From NCBI GenBank assembly GCA_021735575.1, contig JAIPGU010000002.1, forward strand, positions 1 through 39,616: a stretch of 39,616 nucleotides of DNA, given 5' to 3'. A program made the translations under genes and the position numbers. Positions 30,905 to 39,243 of the stretch are shown here, one piece after another. The notes beneath the pieces were generated by a model. That model saw nothing but the letters and a program-made list of their open reading frames with translations. It was not told where the DNA came from and did no database searches. Every line of letters begins with the position of its first letter. Positions within the stretch are counted from its first letter, which is position 1. This DNA is from Candidatus Altimarinota bacterium. GTDB lineage: Bacteria > Patescibacteriota > Gracilibacteria > UBA4473.

Positions 30905-31480
30905 ATGCATGAAAAAATACCCGCTTCAGATATTGAAATTCTTGTCGCAAAAGCACAAAAAGGCGATGAAAAGAGCTTTGCAACCATTTTCCAAGAATTT
31001 TTTCCAAAAATTCTACGGTATACTCGATTCCGAGTAAAAGAGACTGAGGCGGAAGATATTGTCTCCGACATATTCCTGAAGGTTGTTGAAAAACTGCATC
31101 TCTATAAACCAGATAGGAAGGCCGGATTTAATGCCTGGATTTTTCGCATCTCTCACAATACAATCGTCGATTATTATCGACAAAAAAAAGAAATTTTAGG
31201 GCTGGGAGACGGCGAAGGAGCAGAAAATTTTTTTCTTCAAATCGAAGACGAATCCCCACTTCCCAATGAAAGCGCCAATCATCATTTTGATACCGAACGG
31301 CTCTACTGCATCCTCAAAAAAATGCCATCTCATCAACGCGAAATTCTAGAATTAAAATATCTAGAAGGATTTTCAAATCGTGAAATAGCTCATATAACTG
31401 GCAAAACCGAAGGGAGTATCCGCGTGATACAACTCCGCGCGCTACGAGAAATACGGAAAATGTGGAAAAGGGAGGGATAG
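30905..31480 (+). CDS. ECF-type RNA polymerase sigma factor
   Basis: The protein has about 191 residues. Region 2 spans roughly 12-85: LVAKAQKGDEKSFATIFQEFFPKILRYTRF, then DIVSDIFLKVVEKL and FNAWIFRISHNTIVDYYRQKK. Region 4 spans about 135-188: MPSHQREILELKYLEGFSNREIAHITGKTEGSIRVIQLRALREIRKMW. A linker without region 3 separates them, so this is a sigma-70 family group 4 factor. No anti-sigma gene is adjacent. The target promoters are unknown. Confidence 0.92.
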   Translation: MHEKIPASDIEILVAKAQKGDEKSFATIFQEFFPKILRYTRFRVKETEAEDIVSDIFLKVVEKLHLYKPDRKAGFNAWIFRISHNTIVDYYRQKKEILGLGDGEGAENFFLQIEDESPLPNESANHHFDTERLYCILKKMPSHQREILELKYLEGFSNREIAHITGKTEGSIRVIQLRALREIRKMWKREG

Positions 31481-31565
31481 GGACAAGGGACGAGATTACA
31501 AGGGACAAGTTAATACGCTATCATTTCTTGCCCTGCTTGTCCCATGTCCCATGTCCCTTGTCCCT
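31480..31565. terminator. Inverted repeat between converging sigma factor and DAHP synthase genes
   Basis: AGGGACAAGGGAC and ACAAGGGACAAG at 31480-31509 face CTTGTCCC, ATGTCCC and CTTGTCCCT at 31537-31565. The arms can form a long stem on either strand between two convergent genes, so a bidirectional terminator is likely. Confidence 0.5.
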
Positions 31566-31572
31566 CTAAATT

Positions 31573-32640
31573 CTATTGAACACTTTTTTTGTTCATCTGT
31601 TTCAGCATTTCCGCCATCTCCAAGACGCATTCTGTCGTTTCCTTCATTCCCAGACATGCATCTGTAATGGAAACACCATGTTCCAAATCCTTCACGCACT
31701 GGAAATTGCTCATATCCTGTTTCCCCGTTTCCAAAAAACTTTCCATCATAAACCCCTTCACGGTTTGCCCAACTTCTTTGTCCTGAGCCAGCGATTCGAT
31801 TACTTCTCGAATTACTTGTGGCTGACGATGAGGATTTTTTTTGCCCGTTTCATCGATCGAGTTTTCATGACTCGCATCCACGATAATAGAACTATTCAAT
31901 ATACCGGCTTCTTTCATGAGACGAGTCGCTTTTTGGAGTTTGTAGAGGCTGTAATTAGGCTTCGAATCCCCTCCCCGTAAAATGTAGTGAGCAAAAGGAT
32001 TGCCGGAAGTCAGAATTTGCTTCCCATGAAGCGCGCAAACATGTGGATGTTGCGCTGCAACAATAGAATTGACACCAATTTGTATATTCCCAGAAGTTGG
32101 GTTCTTGAAGCCAACGGGATGCGGAATCATAGACGCGAAGATTCTGTGTTCCTGATCCTCAGTCGATCGAGCACCAATAGCGATCCAAGAAAGCAAATCC
32201 ACAAAGTAACTGTCATTATGGGTAAAAAGCGCCTCATCTGCTAATGGTAAACCAATCTCCAACACTTTAATCATCATCTCCCGACAGTAAAAAATCCCCG
32301 CTTCAATATCAGGCGGAGAAAAAGGATCAACCTGATTCAAAGGACCAAGCCATCCAAGTCGTGTACGAGGCTTCTGAATGTAGGAACGAAGAATTACTTT
32401 GATCTGATCTGAAACCTTATCCGCCAAAGGTTTTAACTTTTCAGCATACTCGACTACCGCTTCAGATGGCCATGCCGAACACGGTCCTACGATCAGAATT
32501 TTTCGCGGGTCTTTGCCTTTCAGGATGTCACAGATTTCAGCGCGCGAACGCCCAACTTCATGGGACAAGTCGTCCGCCAGAGGAAGTCTTTGAAGCACGA
32601 GATCAGATTTCGGAAGCGTTTTTTGGATGATGTAGCCCAT
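31573..32640 (-). CDS. 3-deoxy-7-phosphoheptulonate (DAHP) synthase, AroFGH type
   Basis: This enzyme joins phosphoenolpyruvate and erythrose 4-phosphate, the first step of the shikimate pathway. The class I motifs are present: KILIVGPCSAWPSEAVVEYA near residue 48, YIQKPRTRLGWLGPLNQ (usual form RVYFEKPRTxxGWKGL), SWIAIGARSTEDQEHR, and GFKNPTSGNIQIG. Metal and substrate residues lie in ALHGKQ, LRGGDSKPNY, and IIVDASHENS. The 355-residue length matches E. coli AroG, AroF and AroH. It follows tyrA by 39 nt, so expression is probably set by the attenuator upstream of tyrA. Confidence 0.95.
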   Translation of the reverse strand: MGYIIQKTLPKSDLVLQRLPLADDLSHEVGRSRAEICDILKGKDPRKILIVGPCSAWPSEAVVEYAEKLKPLADKVSDQIKVILRSYIQKPRTRLGWLGPLNQVDPFSPPDIEAGIFYCREMMIKVLEIGLPLADEALFTHNDSYFVDLLSWIAIGARSTEDQEHRIFASMIPHPVGFKNPTSGNIQIGVNSIVAAQHPHVCALHGKQILTSGNPFAHYILRGGDSKPNYSLYKLQKATRLMKEAGILNSSIIVDASHENSIDETGKKNPHRQPQVIREVIESLAQDKEVGQTVKGFMMESFLETGKQDMSNFQCVKDLEHGVSITDACLGMKETTECVLEMAEMLKQMNKKSVQ

Positions 32641-32679
32641 GGGGAGAGAGGTTAGTATTTAGTATTTAGTTATTAGTTT

Positions 32680-33276
32680 TTAGAAGAAGGGATTGGCCTT
32701 AATTGAGGATAAAGTCCCGGGAGAAATATCTCCCATCTGTTGTACAAATTGTCGCAAACGAAGAAAACTTGCGGGAATACAATTATCCGGTACCCAATCA
32801 GCTTGCGCCACAAGGGGTTTCAACATTTCTGCCGCCAACACCCCCGCCAAGTGTGTTTTTGCCATAATACGATCATGCACTTCTCCATCGATAGCCCGTC
32901 CGTTCGGCAGATGCGTCACTATTTCACAAGACAACTGTCGGAAAAGATCCAGAATGATCTTTGTGTCCACGCAAGCCTGAGTCAAAAGAGCCGTACGACC
33001 CTCCTCAGGGCTTTTCGGACCAAAAAGCGGATGAATACTCGTCACCTTATCCGAATGACACGCACAAACTTCATGGGTGTCTTTCTGAACGGAACAAATA
33101 TTCACCAAATGTTTCCCCGCATTTTGAGTCGCTACTTCATCGTATGCCGAAAATGGAACCGCTAAAAACACGATGTCCGCATCTTCCGAAAAATGCACAT
33201 AAGGCGCCAAGAGCTCTTGGAGAAATGTTCCAAAAAGTCCTTGACCGACGATGTGAATACAAATGTTATTTTTCAT
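32680..33276 (-). CDS. tyrA: Short prephenate dehydrogenase-like protein (TyrA)
   Basis: TyrA oxidatively decarboxylates prephenate (or arogenate) on the way to tyrosine. The N-terminal dinucleotide motif is CIHIVGQGLFGTFLQELL. VNICSVQKDTHEVC and VTSIHPLFGPKSPEE match the family's S-x-K and HPMFGP segments. AIDGEVHDRIMAKTHLAGVLAAEML matches the D-H-D...H region of the prephenate site. At 198 residues it is much shorter than the usual roughly 280; most of the C-terminal helical domain is missing. It lies first in an operon with DAHP synthase and behind the aromatic-leader attenuator. Confidence 0.8.
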   Translation of the reverse strand: MKNNICIHIVGQGLFGTFLQELLAPYVHFSEDADIVFLAVPFSAYDEVATQNAGKHLVNICSVQKDTHEVCACHSDKVTSIHPLFGPKSPEEGRTALLTQACVDTKIILDLFRQLSCEIVTHLPNGRAIDGEVHDRIMAKTHLAGVLAAEMLKPLVAQADWVPDNCIPASFLRLRQFVQQMGDISPGTLSSIKANPFF

Positions 33277-33299
33277 GTGTTGTATGGCATATCATGGGC

Positions 33300-33426
33300 A
33301 TAAATTTTTCAAAAATGTTATCAGACGAGGCGACAAGCCAAAACTCAAATGAGTCGTACTGCATTTTGTACGACGAATGAGTTTTGGCGAAGTCAACGAA
33401 GTACGATGCATTTTGGAGAAATTTAT
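33300..33426. repeat. Palindromic element with conserved stem-loop core (copy 2)
   Basis: The inverted ends (ATAAATTTTTCAAAAATG and CATTTTGGAGAAATTTAT) enclose ACGAGGCGACAA and a long hairpin. GCCAAAACTCA (33337-33347) pairs with TGAGTTTTGGC (33378-33388), and TCGTAC/GTACGA stacks inside. It is homologous to 10309-10431. It sits between the attenuator's terminator and the tyrA start, so any readthrough transcript must pass it. Confidence 0.7.
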
Positions 33427-33451
33427 AAAAAAATCCGGCTGTGAGCCGGAT
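33427..33451 (-). terminator. Attenuator terminator upstream of tyrA
   Basis: On the minus strand ATCCGGCT, loop CAC, and AGCCGGAT form a perfect 8-bp stem followed by a run of T. It lies 30 nt past the leader peptide stop. Its first arm can instead pair with AGCCGGG inside the leader coding sequence (33495-33501), which would remove the terminator. Confidence 0.85.
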
Positions 33452-33481
33452 AGAAGTTCTTAAAGTGAATTTTTTTTCTCT

Positions 33482-33544
33482 TTACGAACGCTCTCCCGGC
33501 TGGACCGAGTAAAAGTAGCTCCAAAAGTAGAAGAAAGAATTCAT
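33482..33544 (-). CDS. Aromatic-rich leader peptide of the tyrA/DAHP synthase operon
   Basis: The ORF reads MNSFFYFWSYFYSVQPGERS. Residues 4-12 contain four Phe, three Tyr and one Trp; eight of nine are aromatic. It has its own promoter, with the ATG 7 nt after the -10 box, and is followed by an intrinsic terminator. In the leader, CTCGG (33505-33509) can pair with CCGGGAG (33493-33499). AGCCGGG can alternatively pair with the first arm of the terminator. A ribosome stalled on the Phe/Tyr/Trp codons would cover the first segment and free the second for antitermination. This matches the classical trp/phe attenuation design; amino acid regulation is inferred. Confidence 0.85.
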   Translation of the reverse strand: MNSFFYFWSYFYSVQPGERS

Positions 33545-33551
33545 CGGAAGA

Positions 33552-33579
33552 ATTCTAGGGAGGACGGAAAAAATGTCAA
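33552..33579 (-). promoter_or_regulatory. Promoter of the tyrA attenuator leader
   Basis: TTGACA (33574-33579), a 16-nt spacer and TAGAAT (33552-33557) on the minus strand lie 7 nt before the leader peptide ATG. The gap 33277-33720 holds this promoter, the leader, the terminator, a palindromic element and the prfA promoter. Confidence 0.85.
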
Positions 33580-33684
33580 ATTCAAAATAGATAACGAGAT
33601 AACAAGACTACGAGATTACAAGCAATGCGAGCGGGAAAGACAGAGAGTAATAATGTTTTTATACTCTCTCACTCTCTAACTCTC

Positions 33685-33712
33685 TTGCTTTCTAACTTTT
33701 CCTGTTGATAAT
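33685..33712 (+). promoter_or_regulatory. Leaderless promoter of prfA
   Basis: TTGCTT (33685-33690) and GATAAT (33707-33712) are 16 nt apart, with the ATG at 33721 8 nt further on. The tract CTTTCTAACTTTTCCTGTTGATA is shared with the proC promoter region. Confidence 0.6.
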
Positions 33713-33720
33713 TGCTTCCG

Positions 33721-34782
33721 ATGGAAGATAAAGCACGCGCTGTCATACAAGAATTCGAAGAAATCGAGCAAGAGCTCGGGAACCCCGATGTATATAACGA
33801 TCACGAAAAAGCAAAAAAACTTTCTCAGCAGAGGAAAGCCCTCGAAAGCAAGGTAGAAACAGCAAGAGTGTTTTTGAAATTGAGCAAGCAAAAAACAGAC
33901 GCTGAAGAATTGCTCACTTCAGAAAACGATGAAGAACTTCGGGAAATGGCAAAAACAGAATTAGAGGAAGCAAAAAAGCTTCTCCCTGAGGCAGAAGAAG
34001 CTCTTCTCATCGCGCTCGTTCCTACTGATCCAAATGATAATAAAAATGCGATTGTGGAAATCAGGTCCGGCGTGGGAGGAGACGAAGCGGCTCTTTTCGC
34101 AGAAGAAATCGGACGCATGGTACTCCGCTGGGCGGAAAGGAATGAATTTTCATCAGAAATTATTTCCGAAACGCTGAATGAAGGAGGTGGTATCAAAGAA
34201 ATGATTCTTCGTATTACCGGATTTAATGCGTACAAGAAATTAAAATTCGAAGCAGGTGTTCACAGAGTGCAGAGAGTTCCGACTACTGAATCCCAAGGAC
34301 GTCTGCATACGTCAGCAATTTCTGTGGTTGTCATGCCGGAAGTGGAGGAAAGCGATGTAGATATCAATGAAGCAGATGTACGAGTGGATGTGTTCCGATC
34401 ATCGGGATGCGGAGGACAAAGTGTCAACACGACTGATAGTGCCGTCCGACTCACCCATATCCCGACCGGCATTGTCGTAACATGCCAAGACGAAAAATCG
34501 CAGTTGAAAAATAAACACAAGGCATTCGGGGTACTCCGAGCCCGAATTGCCGCCATCGAAGAAGAAAAAAAACAGAAAGCCCTCGGCGAAAAACGTCTTG
34601 CTTCTATCGGATCCGGTGACAGGTCCGATAAGATCCGAACGTACAATTTTCCCCAAGATCGTGTCACTGACCATCGTATCGGACAAAATTTCTCGAACCT
34701 TCCTGATATTTTGGACGGAAATTTGGAACGCATATTTGAGGTCCTGTCTCTGGAGGAACAAAAGAGTTTTTTGGGACAATGA
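33721..34782 (+). CDS. prfA: Peptide chain release factor 1
   Basis: RF1 recognises UAA and UAG and triggers peptide release. The recognition tripeptide region reads HRVQRVPTTESQGRLHTSA (P-x-T form of RF1, not the SPF of RF2). The catalytic GGQ lies in SSGCGGQSVNTTDSAVRLTH. The N-terminal helical domain covers about residues 1-100. The 353-residue length is normal. I chose the ATG at 33721; an earlier TTG would overlap the -10 box. TGA ends several intact genes here, so an RF2 gene should exist outside the window. Confidence 0.96.
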   Translation: MEDKARAVIQEFEEIEQELGNPDVYNDHEKAKKLSQQRKALESKVETARVFLKLSKQKTDAEELLTSENDEELREMAKTELEEAKKLLPEAEEALLIALVPTDPNDNKNAIVEIRSGVGGDEAALFAEEIGRMVLRWAERNEFSSEIISETLNEGGGIKEMILRITGFNAYKKLKFEAGVHRVQRVPTTESQGRLHTSAISVVVMPEVEESDVDINEADVRVDVFRSSGCGGQSVNTTDSAVRLTHIPTGIVVTCQDEKSQLKNKHKAFGVLRARIAAIEEEKKQKALGEKRLASIGSGDRSDKIRTYNFPQDRVTDHRIGQNFSNLPDILDGNLERIFEVLSLEEQKSFLGQ

Positions 34783-34804
34783 AAGAAAATAATAAGGTTC
34801 TCCC

Positions 34805-37800
34805 TTATTCCTTTGTTCCTGTTCCTTTTCCTTTATTCCTACGCTCCTTCTCTGCCCTCAGTAACTTCACTTCCCGTACTAAATCTTCATACCAAGTCAC
34901 CGGCAATGATGGGAGAGAAAGTTTCAGCGCCGTCGCAGCAATCACCCATTTCTGTTTGGATTGTTTCACTAAGCTAAATATTTGTTTCGGAGAAAAGTTC
35001 TGCCCCATCCGAAGCACTATTTCATAATCTCTATGTGTAGCCCGATAAATTTTAACAGCGATAATATGGGCTTCTCTCAGATACATTTTGAGAGCAATCA
35101 CTTTACATAAATTTTCTACCTCGCGCGGAAGAGTCCCATAATCTTCCCTCATATCTCTCTTCAAATCGTCCAAGACCGAAATTTCCTCCGCGGAGGCTAA
35201 TTCTTTGTAGACCTGTATCTTTTCATCCGCATTTGGAATAAAGGACGGCGGTATATAAGCTGACAATGGAATTTCAACCGTAATATTTTCTTCTTCGATC
35301 ACCTCGGAAGAAATCTCTCCAGATTTCATTTCTTCCACCGTTTTATGCAACAAACGCATAAAATGAGAAACCCCAACCGTTTTAATCGTTCCCGATTGTG
35401 ACACCCCCAGCATTTCTCCTGCTCCTCTGATTTCCAAATCTCGCATGGCAATTTGAAACCCCGAACCCAATTCCGACGCTTCTACAATAGCTCTCAGTCT
35501 TTTTTTTGCCTCTAATTCCAATTTCTGTCCATGATATAAAAAATAAGCATAAGCTTGAGTACGAGAGCGCCCTACTCGTCCACGAAGTTGATAGAGCTGA
35601 GAAAGTCCAAATTTCTCCGCCCGATTAACAAGCAATGTGTTTGCATTGGGAAGATCAATCCCATTTTCAATAATAGTAGAAGCGACCAACACATCCGCCT
35701 CTCCTTTCTTGAATTGCCGAACACGATTCTCTAATTCATGAGAGGAAAGTTGTCCGTGCGCAACAATAAAACGAGCTTCCGGAATAAGAGATCTCAATTG
35801 TTCCGCCTGTCCTTCGATTGTCTGTACTTGATTATGGAGAAAATAAATTTGCCCCCCTCGCTCCACCTCTGACAAAATCCTTTCTCGAATAAGATTCAAA
35901 TTATATTTGCGAACCTCCGTCACAACCGGCAAACGTCCAGGAGGAGGAGTGGTGATGGTAGAAATATCTTTGAGTTTATTAAGGGACATATTGAGCGTCC
36001 GTGGAATTGGTGTAGCCGTCATGGTCAAAATATCAACCGCAGCCCGAAGCGTTTTTAATTTTTCTTTTTGTTGCACTCCGAAACGCTGTTCTTCATCGAT
36101 CACCAAAAGTCCAAGTTTTTTAAAAGTAATGTCATCAGACAAAAGTCTGTGTGTTCCAATAATAATATCAACCAATCCCAATTCCGTATCTTTGAGGATC
36201 CTTTTTTGTTCCGCCGCTGACTGGAAACGAGAGAGAAGTTCTATTTTGAGACCATAATTTTTGCTGGCAACACGCTTCAAAAAAGACTGATAGTGTTGTT
36301 CCGCCAAAATGGTAATAGGGGCTAAAATAACTGCCTGCATGCCTGATCGAAAGCATTTGAAAGCGGCTCGCATCGCCATCTCTGTCTTCCCAAACCCCAC
36401 ATCACCACACACGAGTCTATCCATAGTTCTGGAAGATTCCATATCATGGCGAATATCAAGCCATGTCTGCTCCTGTCCGGGAGTAAGTTGGTACGGAAAA
36501 CTTTCACAAAAATCTTTCATCATTTCATCGTCCTCTGTGAAAGCTTTCCCTTTTGCAAGCGCTCGAGAAGCGTAAAGCTTTAACAAATCCTTTGCGATTC
36601 GTTCCGCCTCTGCCTTGAGTTTTTTCTGTGCGTGTGCCCACTCCGCAGATCCAAGTTTATGGAGTGTGGGTGCGTCATCTCCAATAAATTTTGTTACTTT
36701 CTCTGCTGATTCTACTGGCACAAAAAGACGATCATTCCCAGCATATTTCAGCTTCAGATATTCACGAATCCCTCCAAAATTCTCGCCCAAATCTCTCCGC
36801 ACAATACCATCAAAAAGAGCCAGTCCATGATCGGTATGCACTACATAGTCTCCTGGTTTCAAAGATGTCATCAAATCAAGATTGATTCCAGAAACCGCTT
36901 TCCGTTGTCGACTCGTACGACGGAATTGGAATATTTCACGATCCGTCAAAAAAAGAATATTCCGTGTGTTGTTTTGAAAAGAATGTGGCACAAAGGCGTC
37001 TTGGGCCACACGCAATACTTTTACCGTCGACGGTGTACTATCCGAAAAATCCTCCGTAAACATAATATTTTCATCTTGAAATATCTTTTCTACTTCTTCC
37101 CATTTCTTTGTAAGCACTACAATATCAAACTCCCTCCTCAAACGCTCTTTCACGTCCAATACAAAATCCGGCAGTGTATAAAAGGGTAAAACGGAAAAAA
37201 AGTTGAGATGAAAAAACGTCTCATCTTCCTGTGGAAACGTAGTAAATTTCACTTGGAAAAAATCTCCTTTCGGACACACGTCCGCATCCAAATCGTCAGA
37301 AATAAAAAGAGAGTGTTCAGTCCCCTCTATTAAATTGATAAACTTCCCCTGTAATGGACCATCAAAAGACGCTGGATAAATAACCAAACTTCCTTTTTTA
37401 ATTCTGTGAACACAATCGACAGCCTTCATACTATTTCCCTCTTGATCGAAGGGTTCTAATGATTCGATAACGTCCCCGTTTAGTTGAATCCGAAAACAAC
37501 ATGGATGATTCTCCGGATAAATAAACAGATTCTCTCCTCTTCTCACGAATTCCCCGGATTGAAGCACTTGGTCTTCTGCGGGTCTGTATCCTAAACGCTC
37601 TAATTCCTCAAAAAACTTAAAAATTTGAATTTCTTGCCCCTTCCGGAGCCTCACGGAATGAGATTCCACTTCCTTATTCGAAGGAAATTCTTGATCAAGC
37701 ACTGCTGATAGATCTTCAAAAAGAAATAAGTAATTTTCTTTTTCCGCTAATCTATCGCGCAATTCGTAGAATTTGGGGATGGATACCTTTGAAGGAACAA

Positions 37801-38044
37801 GAAATACTCTCCCGCTCCAAAAAAATTCAGCCGTAGCAAATAACTGGTCTGCCTTTTCGTCTGTTGAAGCCCAAAAAACATTCTGAAAATTTGTTTTTTG
37901 CAGTATTTGTTCAATCACGAATGATTTTGCCGCAGCATTACCCAGATTCACAAGCGTGAGATACTTGGATCTCTCAAGCAATGCAATTTGCTCGGCCAAA
38001 TCGAATTGAAACGGAAGCTTTTTTGATTTTTCAAAAGCAGTCAT
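34805..38044 (-). CDS. mfd: Transcription-repair coupling factor Mfd
   Basis: Mfd removes RNA polymerase stalled at DNA damage and recruits UvrA. The 1079-residue protein has the UvrB-like N-terminal region (about 1-330) and the RNA polymerase interaction domain (GDYVVHTDHGLALFDGI near 395). The helicase motor has GDVGFGKTEMAMRAA near 550, LVIDEEQRFGVQQKE near 650, TATPIPRTLNMSL, and HNQVQTIEGQAEQL. The motif VASTIIENGIDLPNANTLLV follows, then the C-terminal TRCF domain (about 920-1030). The last dozen residues (RNKGKGTGTKE) come from a purine-rich simple repeat. It converges on prfA with 22 nt between stops. Confidence 0.97.
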   Translation of the reverse strand: MTAFEKSKKLPFQFDLAEQIALLERSKYLTLVNLGNAAAKSFVIEQILQKTNFQNVFWASTDEKADQLFATAEFFWSGRVFLVPSKVSIPKFYELRDRLAEKENYLFLFEDLSAVLDQEFPSNKEVESHSVRLRKGQEIQIFKFFEELERLGYRPAEDQVLQSGEFVRRGENLFIYPENHPCCFRIQLNGDVIESLEPFDQEGNSMKAVDCVHRIKKGSLVIYPASFDGPLQGKFINLIEGTEHSLFISDDLDADVCPKGDFFQVKFTTFPQEDETFFHLNFFSVLPFYTLPDFVLDVKERLRREFDIVVLTKKWEEVEKIFQDENIMFTEDFSDSTPSTVKVLRVAQDAFVPHSFQNNTRNILFLTDREIFQFRRTSRQRKAVSGINLDLMTSLKPGDYVVHTDHGLALFDGIVRRDLGENFGGIREYLKLKYAGNDRLFVPVESAEKVTKFIGDDAPTLHKLGSAEWAHAQKKLKAEAERIAKDLLKLYASRALAKGKAFTEDDEMMKDFCESFPYQLTPGQEQTWLDIRHDMESSRTMDRLVCGDVGFGKTEMAMRAAFKCFRSGMQAVILAPITILAEQHYQSFLKRVASKNYGLKIELLSRFQSAAEQKRILKDTELGLVDIIIGTHRLLSDDITFKKLGLLVIDEEQRFGVQQKEKLKTLRAAVDILTMTATPIPRTLNMSLNKLKDISTITTPPPGRLPVVTEVRKYNLNLIRERILSEVERGGQIYFLHNQVQTIEGQAEQLRSLIPEARFIVAHGQLSSHELENRVRQFKKGEADVLVASTIIENGIDLPNANTLLVNRAEKFGLSQLYQLRGRVGRSRTQAYAYFLYHGQKLELEAKKRLRAIVEASELGSGFQIAMRDLEIRGAGEMLGVSQSGTIKTVGVSHFMRLLHKTVEEMKSGEISSEVIEEENITVEIPLSAYIPPSFIPNADEKIQVYKELASAEEISVLDDLKRDMREDYGTLPREVENLCKVIALKMYLREAHIIAVKIYRATHRDYEIVLRMGQNFSPKQIFSLVKQSKQKWVIAATALKLSLPSLPVTWYEDLVREVKLLRAEKERRNKGKGTGTKE

Positions 38045-38089
38045 GCTTCACTCGCACACAAAAAATTGTGTTCCCAGTTTAAAATGGAA

Positions 38090-38130
38090 AAAATCCCGCA
38101 CGAGAAAGGGGGGGATTCATGCGGGAATTT
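38090..38130 (-). terminator. Intrinsic terminator after dnaN
   Basis: TTCCCGCA and TGCGGGATTTTTT on the minus strand form a stem with a T run, starting directly after the dnaN stop and 45 nt before the mfd start. It separates the two transcripts. Confidence 0.75.
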
Positions 38131-39234
38131 TTACATTTTAAGCGGCATAATCAAGTGCGTAAAATCTTTCTCTTTCACAGCGCCAATGACGGCAGGATTA
38201 AGTTTTCCTTCCAACTCAATCCGCACTTTTTCCTCTCCTGACAACGCTCCTAGCACATCAAGCACATAGTCCGCATTGAGAGCAATGATATTGGTGGTAC
38301 CCTCTAACTTCACCGGAATAGTGGTGCGTTCTTCTCCGATTTCGGTAGCATCAGTGGAAACCGTGAGTGTCCCATCATTTAAGAACTCAAGTTTCATGTG
38401 CTGATTGTTCTCTTTGGCAAAAATAGAAACCCTACGAACCGCCAATTCAAACTCTTCTCGATTCACCTCCGCCTTCGTGGAACTTTTCTTTGGAATAATC
38501 TGTTGATAATCCGGAAATTGTCCTTCAATAAGACGAGATGTAAGTTCTGTCCCCCCAACCGTAAACATAACTTGGTTCTCTTCAACCGCCACCCGTACTT
38601 TTTCAGCCGTAGTCGCAAGTCTATCCGCCTCAAACACCGCTCGAACCGGAATAACACAAGACGTCTCTCCCACTTCCTCCTGCAATTGCAATACTTTTTC
38701 GCTTAGACGGTAGGAATCGGTTGCCGCCATTCTGAGAATATTTTTTTCCGTACGGAAAAAAACTCCCGACAGAATGGGACGAGAAGAAAATTCCTGTGCG
38801 GCAAATGCCACTTCGTGCACCGCATTCCGAAAAAATTTATTATCAACCGAAAACTTCACTCCGCCTTTTACTCGGGCAATAGAAGGAAACTCATCAGCAG
38901 CAATGCCTTTTATTTTTGTTTTGGAACTTTTAGATTTAATTTCGAGCGCCGTTCCGGCAGAAACAGAAAGCTCCACTTCCTCGGTTTTGGAAAGAAGAGA
39001 CACATAAGAGGTTAATATCTTTGCTGGAACAGTAATAGCTCCTTCGTTTTTTACCGTTGCTTCGCAGGAGGTAGAAATAGAAATTTCCAAATTCGTCGCC
39101 GCAAAATAAAGCTTTTTCCCTTCACTGCGAATTAAAATATTCCCGAGCACCGGTAAAGTATTTTGTCCGGAAACTGCCCGTGATACAATTTTCAAACTTT
39201 CGAGCAACGCGTCTTGCGCAATAACTACCTTCAT
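38131..39234 (-). CDS. dnaN: DNA polymerase III beta subunit (sliding clamp)
   Basis: The beta clamp encircles DNA and tethers the replicase. The 367-residue protein has three repeats of the clamp fold. Recognisable segments are LPVLGNILIRSEGKKLYFAATNLEISI, FAAQEFSSRPILSGVFFRTEKNILRMAATDSYRL, and EGQFPDYQQIIPKKSSTKAEVNREEF. The end is VRIELEGKLNPAVIGAVKEKDFTHLIMPLKM. I chose KVVIAQDALLESL at 39234, because TACAAT lies 9 nt upstream and the longer frame would read through the promoter. No dnaA gene or DnaA boxes are seen in the 380 nt upstream that are available. Confidence 0.97.
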   Translation of the reverse strand: MKVVIAQDALLESLKIVSRAVSGQNTLPVLGNILIRSEGKKLYFAATNLEISISTSCEATVKNEGAITVPAKILTSYVSLLSKTEEVELSVSAGTALEIKSKSSKTKIKGIAADEFPSIARVKGGVKFSVDNKFFRNAVHEVAFAAQEFSSRPILSGVFFRTEKNILRMAATDSYRLSEKVLQLQEEVGETSCVIPVRAVFEADRLATTAEKVRVAVEENQVMFTVGGTELTSRLIEGQFPDYQQIIPKKSSTKAEVNREEFELAVRRVSIFAKENNQHMKLEFLNDGTLTVSTDATEIGEERTTIPVKLEGTTNIIALNADYVLDVLGALSGEEKVRIELEGKLNPAVIGAVKEKDFTHLIMPLKM

Positions 39235-39243
39235 GTCGTGCAA

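Noticed and set aside
33721-34782. UGA recoding as in Gracilibacteria
   Set aside because: TGA ends many intact genes at the expected place (pyk, prfA, the RsmF-like gene, ruvX), and no gene contains internal TGA at conserved positions.
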